The notes under the pieces are model-generated. The model saw only the letters and a program-made list of their open reading frames with translations. It did not search any database and was not told the origin of the DNA. From positions 62,001-126,000 of the forward strand of contig CP107216.1 in assembly GCA_025757645.1 (NCBI GenBank): a stretch of DNA of 64,000 nucleotides, read 5' to 3'. Shown here one piece after another: positions 1 to 6,465 of this stretch (position 1 is the first letter of the stretch; the number at the start of each line of letters is the position of its first letter). Made by a program: the position numbers and the translations under genes. This DNA is from Clostridiales bacterium. Lineage in GTDB: Bacteria > Bacillota > Clostridia > Oscillospirales > Oscillospiraceae.

Positions 1-984
1 GAGAGCGACGGCGAGCGCGCTGCGCTCATCGGCAGCATCCAGCGCCGGCTCGCCACGATCACGATCGGCATCGGCGCGGCCGCGCTCGTGGTGCTGTGGT
101 TTTCCATCAAGATGCTCACGCGGCGCATCACGCAGCTGGCCGACGGCGTGCGCACCGTGCAGCGCGGCGACTACAGCTTCCGCCTGACGCTCTCGGGGCA
201 CGACGAGCTGACCGAGCTCGGGCAGGAATTCAACAACCTCACCGAACGGCTCGAGACGACCGAGGCCCAGCGCCGCCGGTTCGTCTCCGACGCATCGCAC
301 GAGCTCAAGACGCCGCTGGCGTCCATCCGCCTGCTGTCGGACAGCATCTCCCAGAGCGCGGACATGGACAGCACGACGATGCGCGAGTTCGTGGCCGACA
401 TCGGCAGCGAGGCCGAGCGCCTGCAGCGCACGACCGAGAAGCTGCTCGACCTGTCGCGGCGCGACGACGGCGTGCAGCCGGACGTGACGATCGTCGACCT
501 GCAGCAGGCCGTGCACGGGACGCTGCACCTGCTGCGCCCGCTGGCCGACCGGAGCAGCGTGACGATCACGTGCCTCATGAGCGAGGGCGTGACCGTGCGC
601 GCGTCCGAGGACGACATTTACCACATCGTCTTTAACCTCGTTGAAAACGCCATCAAGTACAATCTTCCGGGCGGGGACGTGACCGTGCGTGTCGAGACGC
701 GCGGCGAGCAGAGCATCCTGTCCGTGGCCGACACCGGCATCGGCATCCCCGAGGCCGACCGGCCGAACATCTTCAACCGCTTTTACCGCGTGGACAAGGC
801 CCGCTCGCGCGAGCACGGCGGCAGCGGTCTCGGCCTGTCGATCGTGCACGACGCGGCCGCGCTCTACGGCGGCGTCGTGACCGTGGACGGCGTGGAACCG
901 CACGGCACGTGCTTTACCGTGACGTTCCCGCGCGCGGCGGCGAGCGGCGCGCCGGAGACGCAAAAGGAGGTGCCGGAGACATGA
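1..984 (+). CDS. Sensor histidine kinase (5' end outside window)
   Basis: C-terminal part of a membrane sensor kinase; the reading frame is open from base 1, so the sensor region and first membrane segment lie outside the window. Visible in order: a transmembrane helix (about bases 50-110), a HAMP linker (about 115-270), a HisKA dimerisation helix with the phospho-accepting His in SHELKTPL (His codon at 298-300), and an ATPase domain with the N box (NLVENAIKYN, about 630-660), G1 box DTGIGIP (about 730-750) and G2 box GGSGLGLSIV (about 820-846). It should autophosphorylate and pass phosphate to a response regulator, probably encoded just upstream. The stop overlaps the next ATG (ATGA), so the lipoprotein gene is translationally coupled. 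The family is certain; the signal sensed is unknown. Confidence 0.93.
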   Translation, partial: ESDGERAALIGSIQRRLATITIGIGAAALVVLWFSIKMLTRRITQLADGVRTVQRGDYSFRLTLSGHDELTELGQEFNNLTERLETTEAQRRRFVSDASHELKTPLASIRLLSDSISQSADMDSTTMREFVADIGSEAERLQRTTEKLLDLSRRDDGVQPDVTIVDLQQAVHGTLHLLRPLADRSSVTITCLMSEGVTVRASEDDIYHIVFNLVENAIKYNLPGGDVTVRVETRGEQSILSVADTGIGIPEADRPNIFNRFYRVDKARSREHGGSGLGLSIVHDAAALYGGVVTVDGVEPHGTCFTVTFPRAAASGAPETQKEVPET

Positions 985-1448
985 AGCGCTGGCTTCCCCT
1001 GCTGCTGACCCTCGCGCTCGCGCTCGGCTGCGCGGGCTGCGCCAGGCGGCAGACCGTGACGGTATACCGCATCGCAAAAGAGGGCGCTGCCCTCCTGCAG
1101 ACGGAGACGATCACCGTGCCCGACGGCACGGATCCGGTGCAGGTGATGATCGACGCGCTCGGCGCGGCGCCCGGCGACAGCACGTGCTTCAACCCCGTGC
1201 GCGGGTGGCTGACGCTCGGCGGCTACCGCATCGACGATGCGGGCACGCTCTGGCTGACGGTGACAAGCTCCGACACGGCGAGCGGCATCGCGCGCACGCA
1301 GGCGCTGGCCTGTCTGGTGCTGTCCGGCACGGCGCTCGACGGCGTGTCGGCCGTCGGACTGGAAGACACGGACGGCGACGCACTGTACGCCCCGCTGACC
1401 GCAAATGACCTCGCCCTGACCGACCCGGCCACGGACGCACAATCCTGA
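981..1448 (+). CDS. Lipoprotein, GerMN-domain-like
   Basis: 155-residue predicted lipoprotein. The N-terminus is a typical lipoprotein signal (MKRWLPLLLTLALALGCAGC), with two cysteines either of which could be lipidated. The remainder resembles a single GerMN domain: a short beta strand region, then a segment like 'DPVQVMIDALGAAP', then a glycine-rich stretch. Start chosen at the ATG overlapping the kinase stop (ATGA), with AAGGAGG about 14 bases upstream. Kinase plus GerMN lipoprotein is reminiscent of MtrB-LpqB in actinobacteria, where the lipoprotein modulates the kinase; that parallel is inference. Domain assignment is by eye and needs a profile search. Confidence 0.7.
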   Translation: MKRWLPLLLTLALALGCAGCARRQTVTVYRIAKEGAALLQTETITVPDGTDPVQVMIDALGAAPGDSTCFNPVRGWLTLGGYRIDDAGTLWLTVTSSDTASGIARTQALACLVLSGTALDGVSAVGLEDTDGDALYAPLTANDLALTDPATDAQS

Positions 1449-1481
1449 ACGCAGACCCATTCCCACGGAGGTGTATTTTTC

Positions 1482-2555
1482 ATGCTCAACAACATTGCCC
1501 GCATCCAGCGCGCGCTGACACAGGCGCACCTGGACGCCATCCTGCTCACCGACGAAAACGACCGCCGGTTCGCCACCGGCTTCCCGTCCTCGGACGGCGC
1601 CGTGATCGTGACGGTGCACCAGGCATTTTTCATCACCGACGCCCGCTACATCGAGGCCGCGCGCGCCGCGCTGACCGGCATCGCCCAGGTGCTGCTGTGC
1701 TCGCGCGAGGCGCCGATGCGCACGCTCGTGCAGGGCATCCTGCGCGAGGCGAACGTGCAGATCCTCGGCGGCGAGGAGCAGACAACGAGCTATGCCGAGT
1801 TCACAGCCTATGAGCAGCTCTTCGGCCTGAAGCTGCAGCCGGCGCAGAACCTGATCCGCAACCTGCGCGCGGCCAAGCAGCCGGAGGAGCTGGCGATGAT
1901 GTATCAGGCGCAGCAGATCACGGACGAGACGTTCGCGCAGATCTGCACTGTCATCCGCCCCGGCATGACCGAGCGCGAGATCGCGGCCGAGCTCATCTAC
2001 CGCATGCTGCGTCTCGGCGCAGAGGGCACGAGCTTTGACCCCATCGTGCTCACCGGCCCGGACACGAGCATGCCCCACGGCGTGCCCGGCGACCGGCGCG
2101 TGGCCGCGGGCGACTTTGTGACGATGGACTTTGGCTGCCGCAAAAACGGCTACTGCTCGGACATGACGCGCACCGTCGCCGTCGGCATGCCGAGCGACGA
2201 GATGCGCAGCGTGTACCAGATCGTGCTCAATGCGCAGCTGGCCGGCATCGCCGCGGCAAAGGCCGGCGTGACCGGCGAGCGCGTGGACGGCGCTGCGCGC
2301 AAGGTCATCAGCGACGCGGGCTACGGCGCGTACTTCGGTCACAGCTTCGGCCACAGTCTGGGGCTCGACATTCACGAGCACCCCATCGCCGCCCCCGGCG
2401 TGCACGCGAAGCTGCCGGAGCACACCGTCATCTCCGCCGAGCCGGGCATCTACCTGCCCGGAAAATTCGGCGTGCGCATCGAGGACGTGATGCATCTGAC
2501 GGCCGACGGCGCGGAAATTCTCACCCGAAGCCCGAAAAATCTCATCATTCTGTAA
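1482..2555 (+). CDS. M24 family Xaa-Pro peptidase
   Basis: 357-residue cytoplasmic metallopeptidase of the aminopeptidase P/prolidase type, removing residues next to proline. An N-terminal creatinase-like domain (about 1-130) is followed by the pita-bread catalytic domain. The five metal ligands of the family are visible: Asp in MDFG, Asp in SDMTRT, His in HSLGLDIHE, Glu in SAEPGIY and Glu in RIEDVM. Length fits the YqhT/PapA group. RBS is ACGGAGG about 8 bases before the ATG. It lies directly upstream of efp, the same neighbourhood as Bacillus yqhT-efp. Exact substrate (dipeptide or N-terminal Xaa-Pro) is not decidable from sequence. Confidence 0.93.
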   Translation: MLNNIARIQRALTQAHLDAILLTDENDRRFATGFPSSDGAVIVTVHQAFFITDARYIEAARAALTGIAQVLLCSREAPMRTLVQGILREANVQILGGEEQTTSYAEFTAYEQLFGLKLQPAQNLIRNLRAAKQPEELAMMYQAQQITDETFAQICTVIRPGMTEREIAAELIYRMLRLGAEGTSFDPIVLTGPDTSMPHGVPGDRRVAAGDFVTMDFGCRKNGYCSDMTRTVAVGMPSDEMRSVYQIVLNAQLAGIAAAKAGVTGERVDGAARKVISDAGYGAYFGHSFGHSLGLDIHEHPIAAPGVHAKLPEHTVISAEPGIYLPGKFGVRIEDVMHLTADGAEILTRSPKNLIIL

Positions 2556-2563
2556 ATACCCGC

Positions 2564-2592
2564 TTGTCAAACCACGCAAAATCGTGTAAACT
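2564..2592 (+). promoter_or_regulatory. Candidate sigma-A promoter of efp
   Basis: TTGTCA (2564-2569), 17-bp spacer, TAAACT (2587-2592), about 45 bases upstream of the efp start in the gap after the peptidase gene. Moderate match to consensus. Confidence 0.5.
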
Positions 2593-2636
2593 ATATAAGA
2601 TTTTTGATTCTGATCATTCTTGAGGAGGATTCCTAT

Positions 2637-3200
2637 ATGATTACTGCAGGCGATTTCCGCAACGGCGTTACTTTCGAAATGGACGGCCAGGTCATGCAGG
2701 TCGTCGAGTTCCAGCACGTCAAGCCCGGCAAGGGCGCGGCTTTCGTGCGCACCAAGATGAAAAACGTCATCACCGGCGCCGTGACCGAGACGTCCTTCAA
2801 CCCCACCGCCAAGTTCGAGAGCGCCACCATCGACCGCAAGACGATGGAGTACAGCTATAACGACGGCAACCTTTACTACTTCATGGACCCCGAGACCTAC
2901 GAGCTCATCCCCATCGACGAGAGCGCGCTCGGCAGCAACTTCCGCTTCGTGAAGGAGAACATGGAGTGCGTCATCAGCTCCTACAAGGGCAAGGTGTTCC
3001 TGGTCGAGCCGCCCACGTTCGTCGAGCTCGAAGTGACCGACACCGATCCGGGCTTCGCCGGCAACACGGCCACCAACGCCACCAAGCCCGCCACCCTCGA
3101 GACCGGCGCTGAGATCAAGGTGCCGCTGTTCATCAACCCCGGCGACCGCATCCGCGTCGACACCCGCGTGGGCGAGTATCTCGAGCGCGCGAAGGGCTGA
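2637..3200 (+). CDS. efp: Translation elongation factor P
   Basis: 187 residues, the usual EF-P length. EF-P binds the ribosome between P and E sites and rescues stalling at polyproline. The tRNA-mimic three-domain layout is intact: KOW-like N domain with the tip loop HVKPGKGAAF, where Lys32 is the residue modified in many bacteria, followed by two OB domains ending in GDRIRVDTRVGEYLERAKG. Start chosen at MITAGDFRNG because a strong GAGGAGG lies at 2622-2628, eight bases before this ATG; an upstream in-frame start at 2604 would add unconserved residues. Own promoter just upstream and a strong terminator after the stop indicate a mainly monocistronic unit. Confidence 0.97.
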   Translation: MITAGDFRNGVTFEMDGQVMQVVEFQHVKPGKGAAFVRTKMKNVITGAVTETSFNPTAKFESATIDRKTMEYSYNDGNLYYFMDPETYELIPIDESALGSNFRFVKENMECVISSYKGKVFLVEPPTFVELEVTDTDPGFAGNTATNATKPATLETGAEIKVPLFINPGDRIRVDTRVGEYLERAKG

Positions 3201-3221
3201 GAAACAACAAGATAGGAAAAA

Positions 3222-3247
3222 GGCGCTGCCGCGGCAGCGCCTTTTTT
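3222..3247 (+). terminator. Intrinsic terminator of efp
   Basis: Perfect 9-bp stem GGCGCTGCC/GGCAGCGCC (3222-3230, 3233-3241) followed by six T. Confidence 0.9.
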
Positions 3248-3256
3248 GTTTGCGGG

Positions 3257-3446
3257 TGCGGGCGGAGCGCGGTGCATGGGCGGCAGCGCCGGAAGAAACC
3301 GCGGCCCTTCCACGGCATCCGTCGCGGCGTACCGCCGCGCCACCTTCTCCTCAGGGAGAAGGCATCGCCTTGCGGCGATGCGTGATCTCATCCGAGGCGG
3401 GCCTTGCCCCCTCGGGCTCCCCTGCTACGCAAACATATATAAAATC
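3257..3446 (+). repeat. Dispersed intergenic repeat, copy A
   Basis: Non-coding stretch shared with 34330-34510 (same strand) and, inverted, with 56476-56662. Shared landmarks in order: a GGTGCA..GGCGGC..GCC segment, AGAAACC..CCTTCCACGGCATCC, then CACCTTCTC, GGAGAAGGCA, GCGATGC, GATCTCA and TTGCCCCCTCGGGCT. It ends in an A/T-rich stretch (TACGCAAACATATATAAAATC) resembling the TTATGTAAAC-bearing end of copy B. It looks like a small non-autonomous element or extragenic repeat. No protein-coding gene is supported here. Confidence 0.6.
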
Positions 3447-3490
3447 ATGCACCATTTCCCCGCGAGGAGCAAGGAGAAGGCTTGAAAAGA

Positions 3491-3522
3491 ACCAGCGCGC
3501 CGGGCAAAGCCGGCGCGCTGGT
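3491..3522 (-). terminator. Terminator after the GNAT-like gene
   Basis: 13-bp perfect stem (3491-3503 with 3510-3522), six-base loop. On the minus strand it is followed by a short T-rich run; the plus side has a T6 run too, so it may act both ways. Confidence 0.75.
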
Positions 3523-3544
3523 CATTTTTTCTTTCGCATCCGCG

Positions 3545-4765
3545 TTATTCGGCGCTTTCCGTCTCCGGGGTCTCGGTCTGCGCTGCGGCGGCGTTGGCCG
3601 CGTTGACGTCATGATCCAGATCCTTGATGAAGCAGCGGCGGCGCTTGTGCTGCTCTTTCTCGAGCCGCTTCCACTGCGCGAGGATGTGGTCATTGAGCTC
3701 GAGCATCGGGCCGGTCTCGGCAAAGCGCACGCCGTGGCGGTTGCAGCTCTGACAGACATGATCCATCATGACGGCATTGATGCCCTCGGCCTGCAGATCA
3801 GGCCGCACGGCCGTGAGCAGCATGATGAGCGTGTCGCTGTGGTGCAGGTCGTTGAGCACGCCCGCCCAGCCGAACGGGAACAGGCGGCCGTCGGAGTGCT
3901 TGAGCGCGACCGAGGGGTCAAGCGCCGTGACGCCGAAGGCCACGAGCTGATCCTGCTCGTCAACCACGAAGCAGACAAAGTCCGGGTCTACGAGCGGGAT
4001 GAACTTGTTGGCATAGCGCTCAATCTGCTCGTCCGAGAGCTCCACGACACCGTAGAGCGGCGCATAGGCCGCGTTGACCAGCTCAAAGACCTGGCGGACA
4101 AACGGGCCGTACTCGCTCTTGTGGTGCACGGTGGCCACGTGCAGGTGCTTGCGCTTGAGGATGAACTCCGAGAGCTTGTGCAGGCGCTCGGCCTCCGCGC
4201 CGCCCGGTTCGGGCACGGTGATGCGGTACTCGATCCAGTCAACATCCTTGCGGTAGCCGAGTCGGGTGAGGTGCTCGAGATAATACGGCGCGTTGTAGTT
4301 GGTGAAAAACAGGCTTCGGCGGTCAAAGCCCTCGACGAGCATACCCTCGCGGTCCATGTCCGTGAAGCCGAGCGGGCCGTGCACCTGGTCGCAGCCCTTT
4401 TCGCGCGCCCAGCGCTCGACCGTGCCGAACAGCGCCGCCGAAACCTCGGAATCATCCACGAAGTCCACCTGGCTGAAGCGCATGCGGTGCGTGCCGAACT
4501 TGTCATTGGCCTTGTGGCTGAGGATCGCGCCGATGCGGCCGACGATCTCTCCGTCGCGCCGGGCCAGCCAGCAGCGCGCCTCGCAATAATCAAACGCGGG
4601 GTTTTTGCCCGGCGTCCAGTCCGAGAGGTCATCGCCGTAGAACGAGGGAATGTAGTTTGGATTATCGGCATAGAGCCGATTGGGATACTGCATAAACTGG
4701 CGCAGCTCGTGCTTGGTCGTGACCTCGGTCACGACGACCGGGCTGTGCTTTTCAAACTTCTGCAT
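3545..4765 (-). CDS. GNAT-like N-acetyltransferase family protein, unknown substrate
   Basis: 406-residue soluble protein without signal or membrane segment. The N-terminal part (about 60-150: CWLARRDGEIVGRIGAIL and following) reads like the central strands of a GNAT acyltransferase, and the segment DQVHGPLGFTDMDREGMLVE with TNYNAPYYLEHLTRLGY is typical of a conserved clostridial/bacteroidal family often labelled 'GNAT' or 'hypothetical'. A second alpha/beta half follows (about 200-370), including a highly charged C-terminal tail. Start at the ATG preceded by AAGGAG (complement at about 4773-4778). Transcribed alone: promoter at 4817-4845 and terminator at 3491-3522. The family resemblance is by eye; the substrate is unknown. 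Confidence 0.8.
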   Translation of the reverse strand: MQKFEKHSPVVVTEVTTKHELRQFMQYPNRLYADNPNYIPSFYGDDLSDWTPGKNPAFDYCEARCWLARRDGEIVGRIGAILSHKANDKFGTHRMRFSQVDFVDDSEVSAALFGTVERWAREKGCDQVHGPLGFTDMDREGMLVEGFDRRSLFFTNYNAPYYLEHLTRLGYRKDVDWIEYRITVPEPGGAEAERLHKLSEFILKRKHLHVATVHHKSEYGPFVRQVFELVNAAYAPLYGVVELSDEQIERYANKFIPLVDPDFVCFVVDEQDQLVAFGVTALDPSVALKHSDGRLFPFGWAGVLNDLHHSDTLIMLLTAVRPDLQAEGINAVMMDHVCQSCNRHGVRFAETGPMLELNDHILAQWKRLEKEQHKRRRCFIKDLDHDVNAANAAAAQTETPETESAE

Positions 4766-4816
4766 GAGAATATGCTCCTTACAGCAACAATGACCAGTGG
4801 GGTCTGGTCTGGCGAT

Positions 4817-4845
4817 AGTATAGCGCGCATTTCGCCGGATTTCAA
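4817..4845 (-). promoter_or_regulatory. Promoter of the GNAT-like gene
   Basis: On the minus strand: TTGAAA (4845-4840), 17-bp spacer, TATACT (4822-4817), about 50 bases upstream of the start codon. Confidence 0.75.
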
Positions 4846-4888
4846 CCTCTGCGTGCGTGGTTATTCACCCAATCGGTACGGTTCGACA

Positions 4889-4920
4889 CAAAAAATCCCC
4901 CGGAGCGGTGCTCCGGGGGA
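4889..4920 (-). terminator. Terminator of peptide gene P1
   Basis: 11-bp perfect stem TCCCCCGGAGC/GCTCCGGGGGA (4896-4906, 4910-4920), three-base loop, followed on the minus strand by T6. Lies 20 bases after the P1 stop. Confidence 0.88.
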
Positions 4921-4939
4921 CCATTTTTCCTGTTTCTGC

Positions 4940-5065
4940 TTACAGGAGCTCGGGATACCATTTGTCGATCGCGTCAACGATCGCGGCAGCCTTGCCCTCC
5001 TTGCAGATCTCCAGAATGTCGGATGCGAGGCCGAGGCCCCAGTGGACGAATGCATTTGCGTTCAT
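4940..5065 (-). CDS. Small acidic helical peptide P1 (41 aa), related to P2 and P3
   Basis: 41-residue peptide starting MNANAFVHWG and continuing GLGLASDILEICKEGKAAAI, then VDAIDKWYPELL. It aligns without gaps to P2 (31110-31232) and P3 (31539-31652) over the core GLgxAsdILxxCxexkAxaIVdaI, with one shared cysteine. It is acidic (six D/E against three K) and should form an amphipathic helix; no signal peptide or leader cleavage motif is evident. The start is fixed by GAAAGGGGTAAA nine bases upstream, identical in all three genes. It has its own promoter, structured leader and terminator, so it is a genuine one-gene unit. Function unknown; membrane-active peptide, signalling peptide or small regulator are all possible. 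Confidence 0.82.
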   Translation of the reverse strand: MNANAFVHWGLGLASDILEICKEGKAAAIVDAIDKWYPELL

Positions 5066-5142
5066 GCTGCTTTACCCCTTTCTTGATGTTCCGCCGCCGC
5101 ACACACTTCGGCGCCGGACAGATTGGCGGCAATACCGGTTAC
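5066..5142 (-). promoter_or_regulatory. Conserved structured 5' leader of P1
   Basis: About 77-nt leader shared with P2 and P3. It begins GTAACCGG at the predicted transcription start. It contains a hairpin with arms GGCGCC (5115-5110) and GGCGGC (5098-5093) and a loop carrying TGTGTG, and ends in GAAAGGGGTAAA before the ATG. The stem has one G-G mismatch at the position that is a T-G pair in P2/P3. Confidence 0.7.
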
Positions 5143-5148
5143 AGGTTT

Positions 5149-5183
5149 ATTTTACCGGATCCGCACCGGATGTCAAGCGGACA
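5149..5183 (-). promoter_or_regulatory. Promoter and TGTCC box of P1
   Basis: Minus strand: TGTCC (5183-5179), two bases, TTGACA (5176-5171), 16-bp spacer, TAAAAT (5154-5149). The distance from TGTCC to the -10 is 24 bp, the same as in P2 and P3 even though the spacer differs by one base, suggesting a bound regulator. Confidence 0.8.
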
Positions 5184-5265
5184 AACAGCGCCATGTGCGC
5201 AATTTTCCTTACCGCTTTCTTAGCGCGTTCCTGACAGGTTTTCGCGGCTTTTCCCGCCGCGCGGC

Positions 5266-5294
5266 TTGCACTGCGCACCGGAATCGGCTATAAT
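5266..5294 (+). promoter_or_regulatory. Promoter of the zinc-ribbon membrane protein gene
   Basis: TTGCAC (5266-5271), 17-bp spacer, TATAAT (5289-5294), about 60 bases before the start codon. Confidence 0.8.
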
Positions 5295-5354
5295 GAGCGT
5301 TGCGCCTGGTTTGTGTAAAAAAAAGGCGCGACCATCGTGAGGGGGGAACAGCAT

Positions 5355-6296
5355 ATGCAATGCCGCGAATGCCATGCGGAGCTGCCGCAGGGCGCGCGCC
5401 GCTGCCCGCAGTGCGGGCGGCCGGTCCTGCACGAAAAGATCTGGAACAACAAACGGCTGCGTGCGCTGCTCATCGGCATCACCATCGTGCTCATCGCCGT
5501 CGGCGCGGGATTCGCCGTCGTCGCCTCGCAGGACGCGGCCGTGAACAGCCGCGTCAAGGACGCGATCTGCAACTTCCAGTTTGACACCGCCGAGACCCTG
5601 CGCGGCGACGTCAAGCTCTTTCCCGCCGGGGACAATAGCCTGCGCACGGAGATCATCCGAACCGGCCGGCTCTATCAGGCCGGGCAGTACACGCAGGCGC
5701 TCATGTATCTCGACGACCTGCGCGAGACCTACACCGACGCAGGCCTTGCGGCCTACAGCGGCGTGCTCGACACCATAGAGGCCAAGAGCCTGCCGCAGAT
5801 CTACGCCGCGGCCGCGGAGGCCTACAGCGCGCAGGATTACCAGACCGCGCTGGCAGACTACACCGTGCTCGCCGCGCGCAATTATTCCGACAGCGACAAG
5901 CGCCTGTTTCTCACCAACGCCCACCTGTGCGACAGCCTGGGCCAGCTTGCGCTCGCGTCCGGCATGACCAACGCGCAGGCCGCGCAGAAGCTCATGGAGC
6001 TTATCGGCTTTTCCGACACCAATCAGGTTATCATGCGCGACGACAGCTACGCGCAGGCGTTTTTGACCGGAAGCTGGAGCAGCGACGCGGGCGAGCTGAC
6101 CGTTGCCGACGACGGCACCGTGACCTGCTCCCTGCCCGGCCTGAGCGGAAAGGAATGCTCCCTGCGCGATGGCGCCATCTACGCCGGAACGGGCGAAGAC
6201 GCCGTGGCGTTTTACCGCTTTTCCGTGCTCAGCGACCGTATGATGATCGCCGACGCCGTTGGCGACGGCCGTGCTTACACCATGTTCCGGCAATAA
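5355..6296 (+). CDS. Membrane protein with N-terminal zinc ribbon and extracytoplasmic helical domain
   Basis: 313 residues. A rubredoxin-type zinc ribbon sits at the very N-terminus (CRECHAEL then CPQCGRP), followed by one transmembrane helix at about 33-55 (LLIGITIVLIAVGAGFAVVA) and a long alpha-helical, TPR-like outer domain (about 65-225: repeated YQAGQYTQALMYLDDL-type and YSAQDYQTALADYTVLAARN-type segments). The last 80 residues are beta-rich. ATG at 5355 chosen because AGGGGGG lies nine bases upstream; an in-frame GTG at 5337 would precede the ribosome site. Zinc-ribbon plus TM plus TPR-like layout is common in Firmicutes envelope proteins of unknown function. Single-gene unit with its own promoter and terminator. 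Confidence 0.85.
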   Translation: MQCRECHAELPQGARRCPQCGRPVLHEKIWNNKRLRALLIGITIVLIAVGAGFAVVASQDAAVNSRVKDAICNFQFDTAETLRGDVKLFPAGDNSLRTEIIRTGRLYQAGQYTQALMYLDDLRETYTDAGLAAYSGVLDTIEAKSLPQIYAAAAEAYSAQDYQTALADYTVLAARNYSDSDKRLFLTNAHLCDSLGQLALASGMTNAQAAQKLMELIGFSDTNQVIMRDDSYAQAFLTGSWSSDAGELTVADDGTVTCSLPGLSGKECSLRDGAIYAGTGEDAVAFYRFSVLSDRMMIADAVGDGRAYTMFRQ

Positions 6297-6312
6297 ACAC
6301 CGCACATTTTCT

Positions 6313-6350
6313 GCCCCGCAGCGCCCATGGGCGCTGCGGGGCATTTTTTT
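6313..6350 (+). terminator. Intrinsic terminator
   Basis: 14-bp perfect stem GCCCCGCAGCGCCC/GGGCGCTGCGGGGC (6313-6326, 6329-6342) followed by T7. Confidence 0.92.
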
Positions 6351-6383
6351 GCCGGTCCTGAACAGGCGGATGGAAATTGTTCC

Positions 6384-6412
6384 TTGCTATTTCTATTTTT
6401 CATACGTATAAT
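6384..6412 (+). promoter_or_regulatory. Promoter of the SLH lipase-like gene
   Basis: TTGCTA (6384-6389), 17-bp spacer, TATAAT (6407-6412). Confidence 0.75.
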
Positions 6413-6465
6413 AAAATTGGTTGTATCTGAACTTGCAGACCGACAAAAATGGGAGGAGAAAGAAC

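Noticed and set aside
864..2717. Long minus-strand open frame opposite the kinase, lipoprotein and M24 genes
   Set aside because: Shadow of GC-rich coding DNA: no family similarity, no RBS, and the plus-strand genes are clearly conserved.
4861..5055. 64-codon minus-strand frame overlapping peptide P1
   Set aside because: Different frame from P1, crosses the P1 terminator and has no ribosome site; P1 is the conserved frame.
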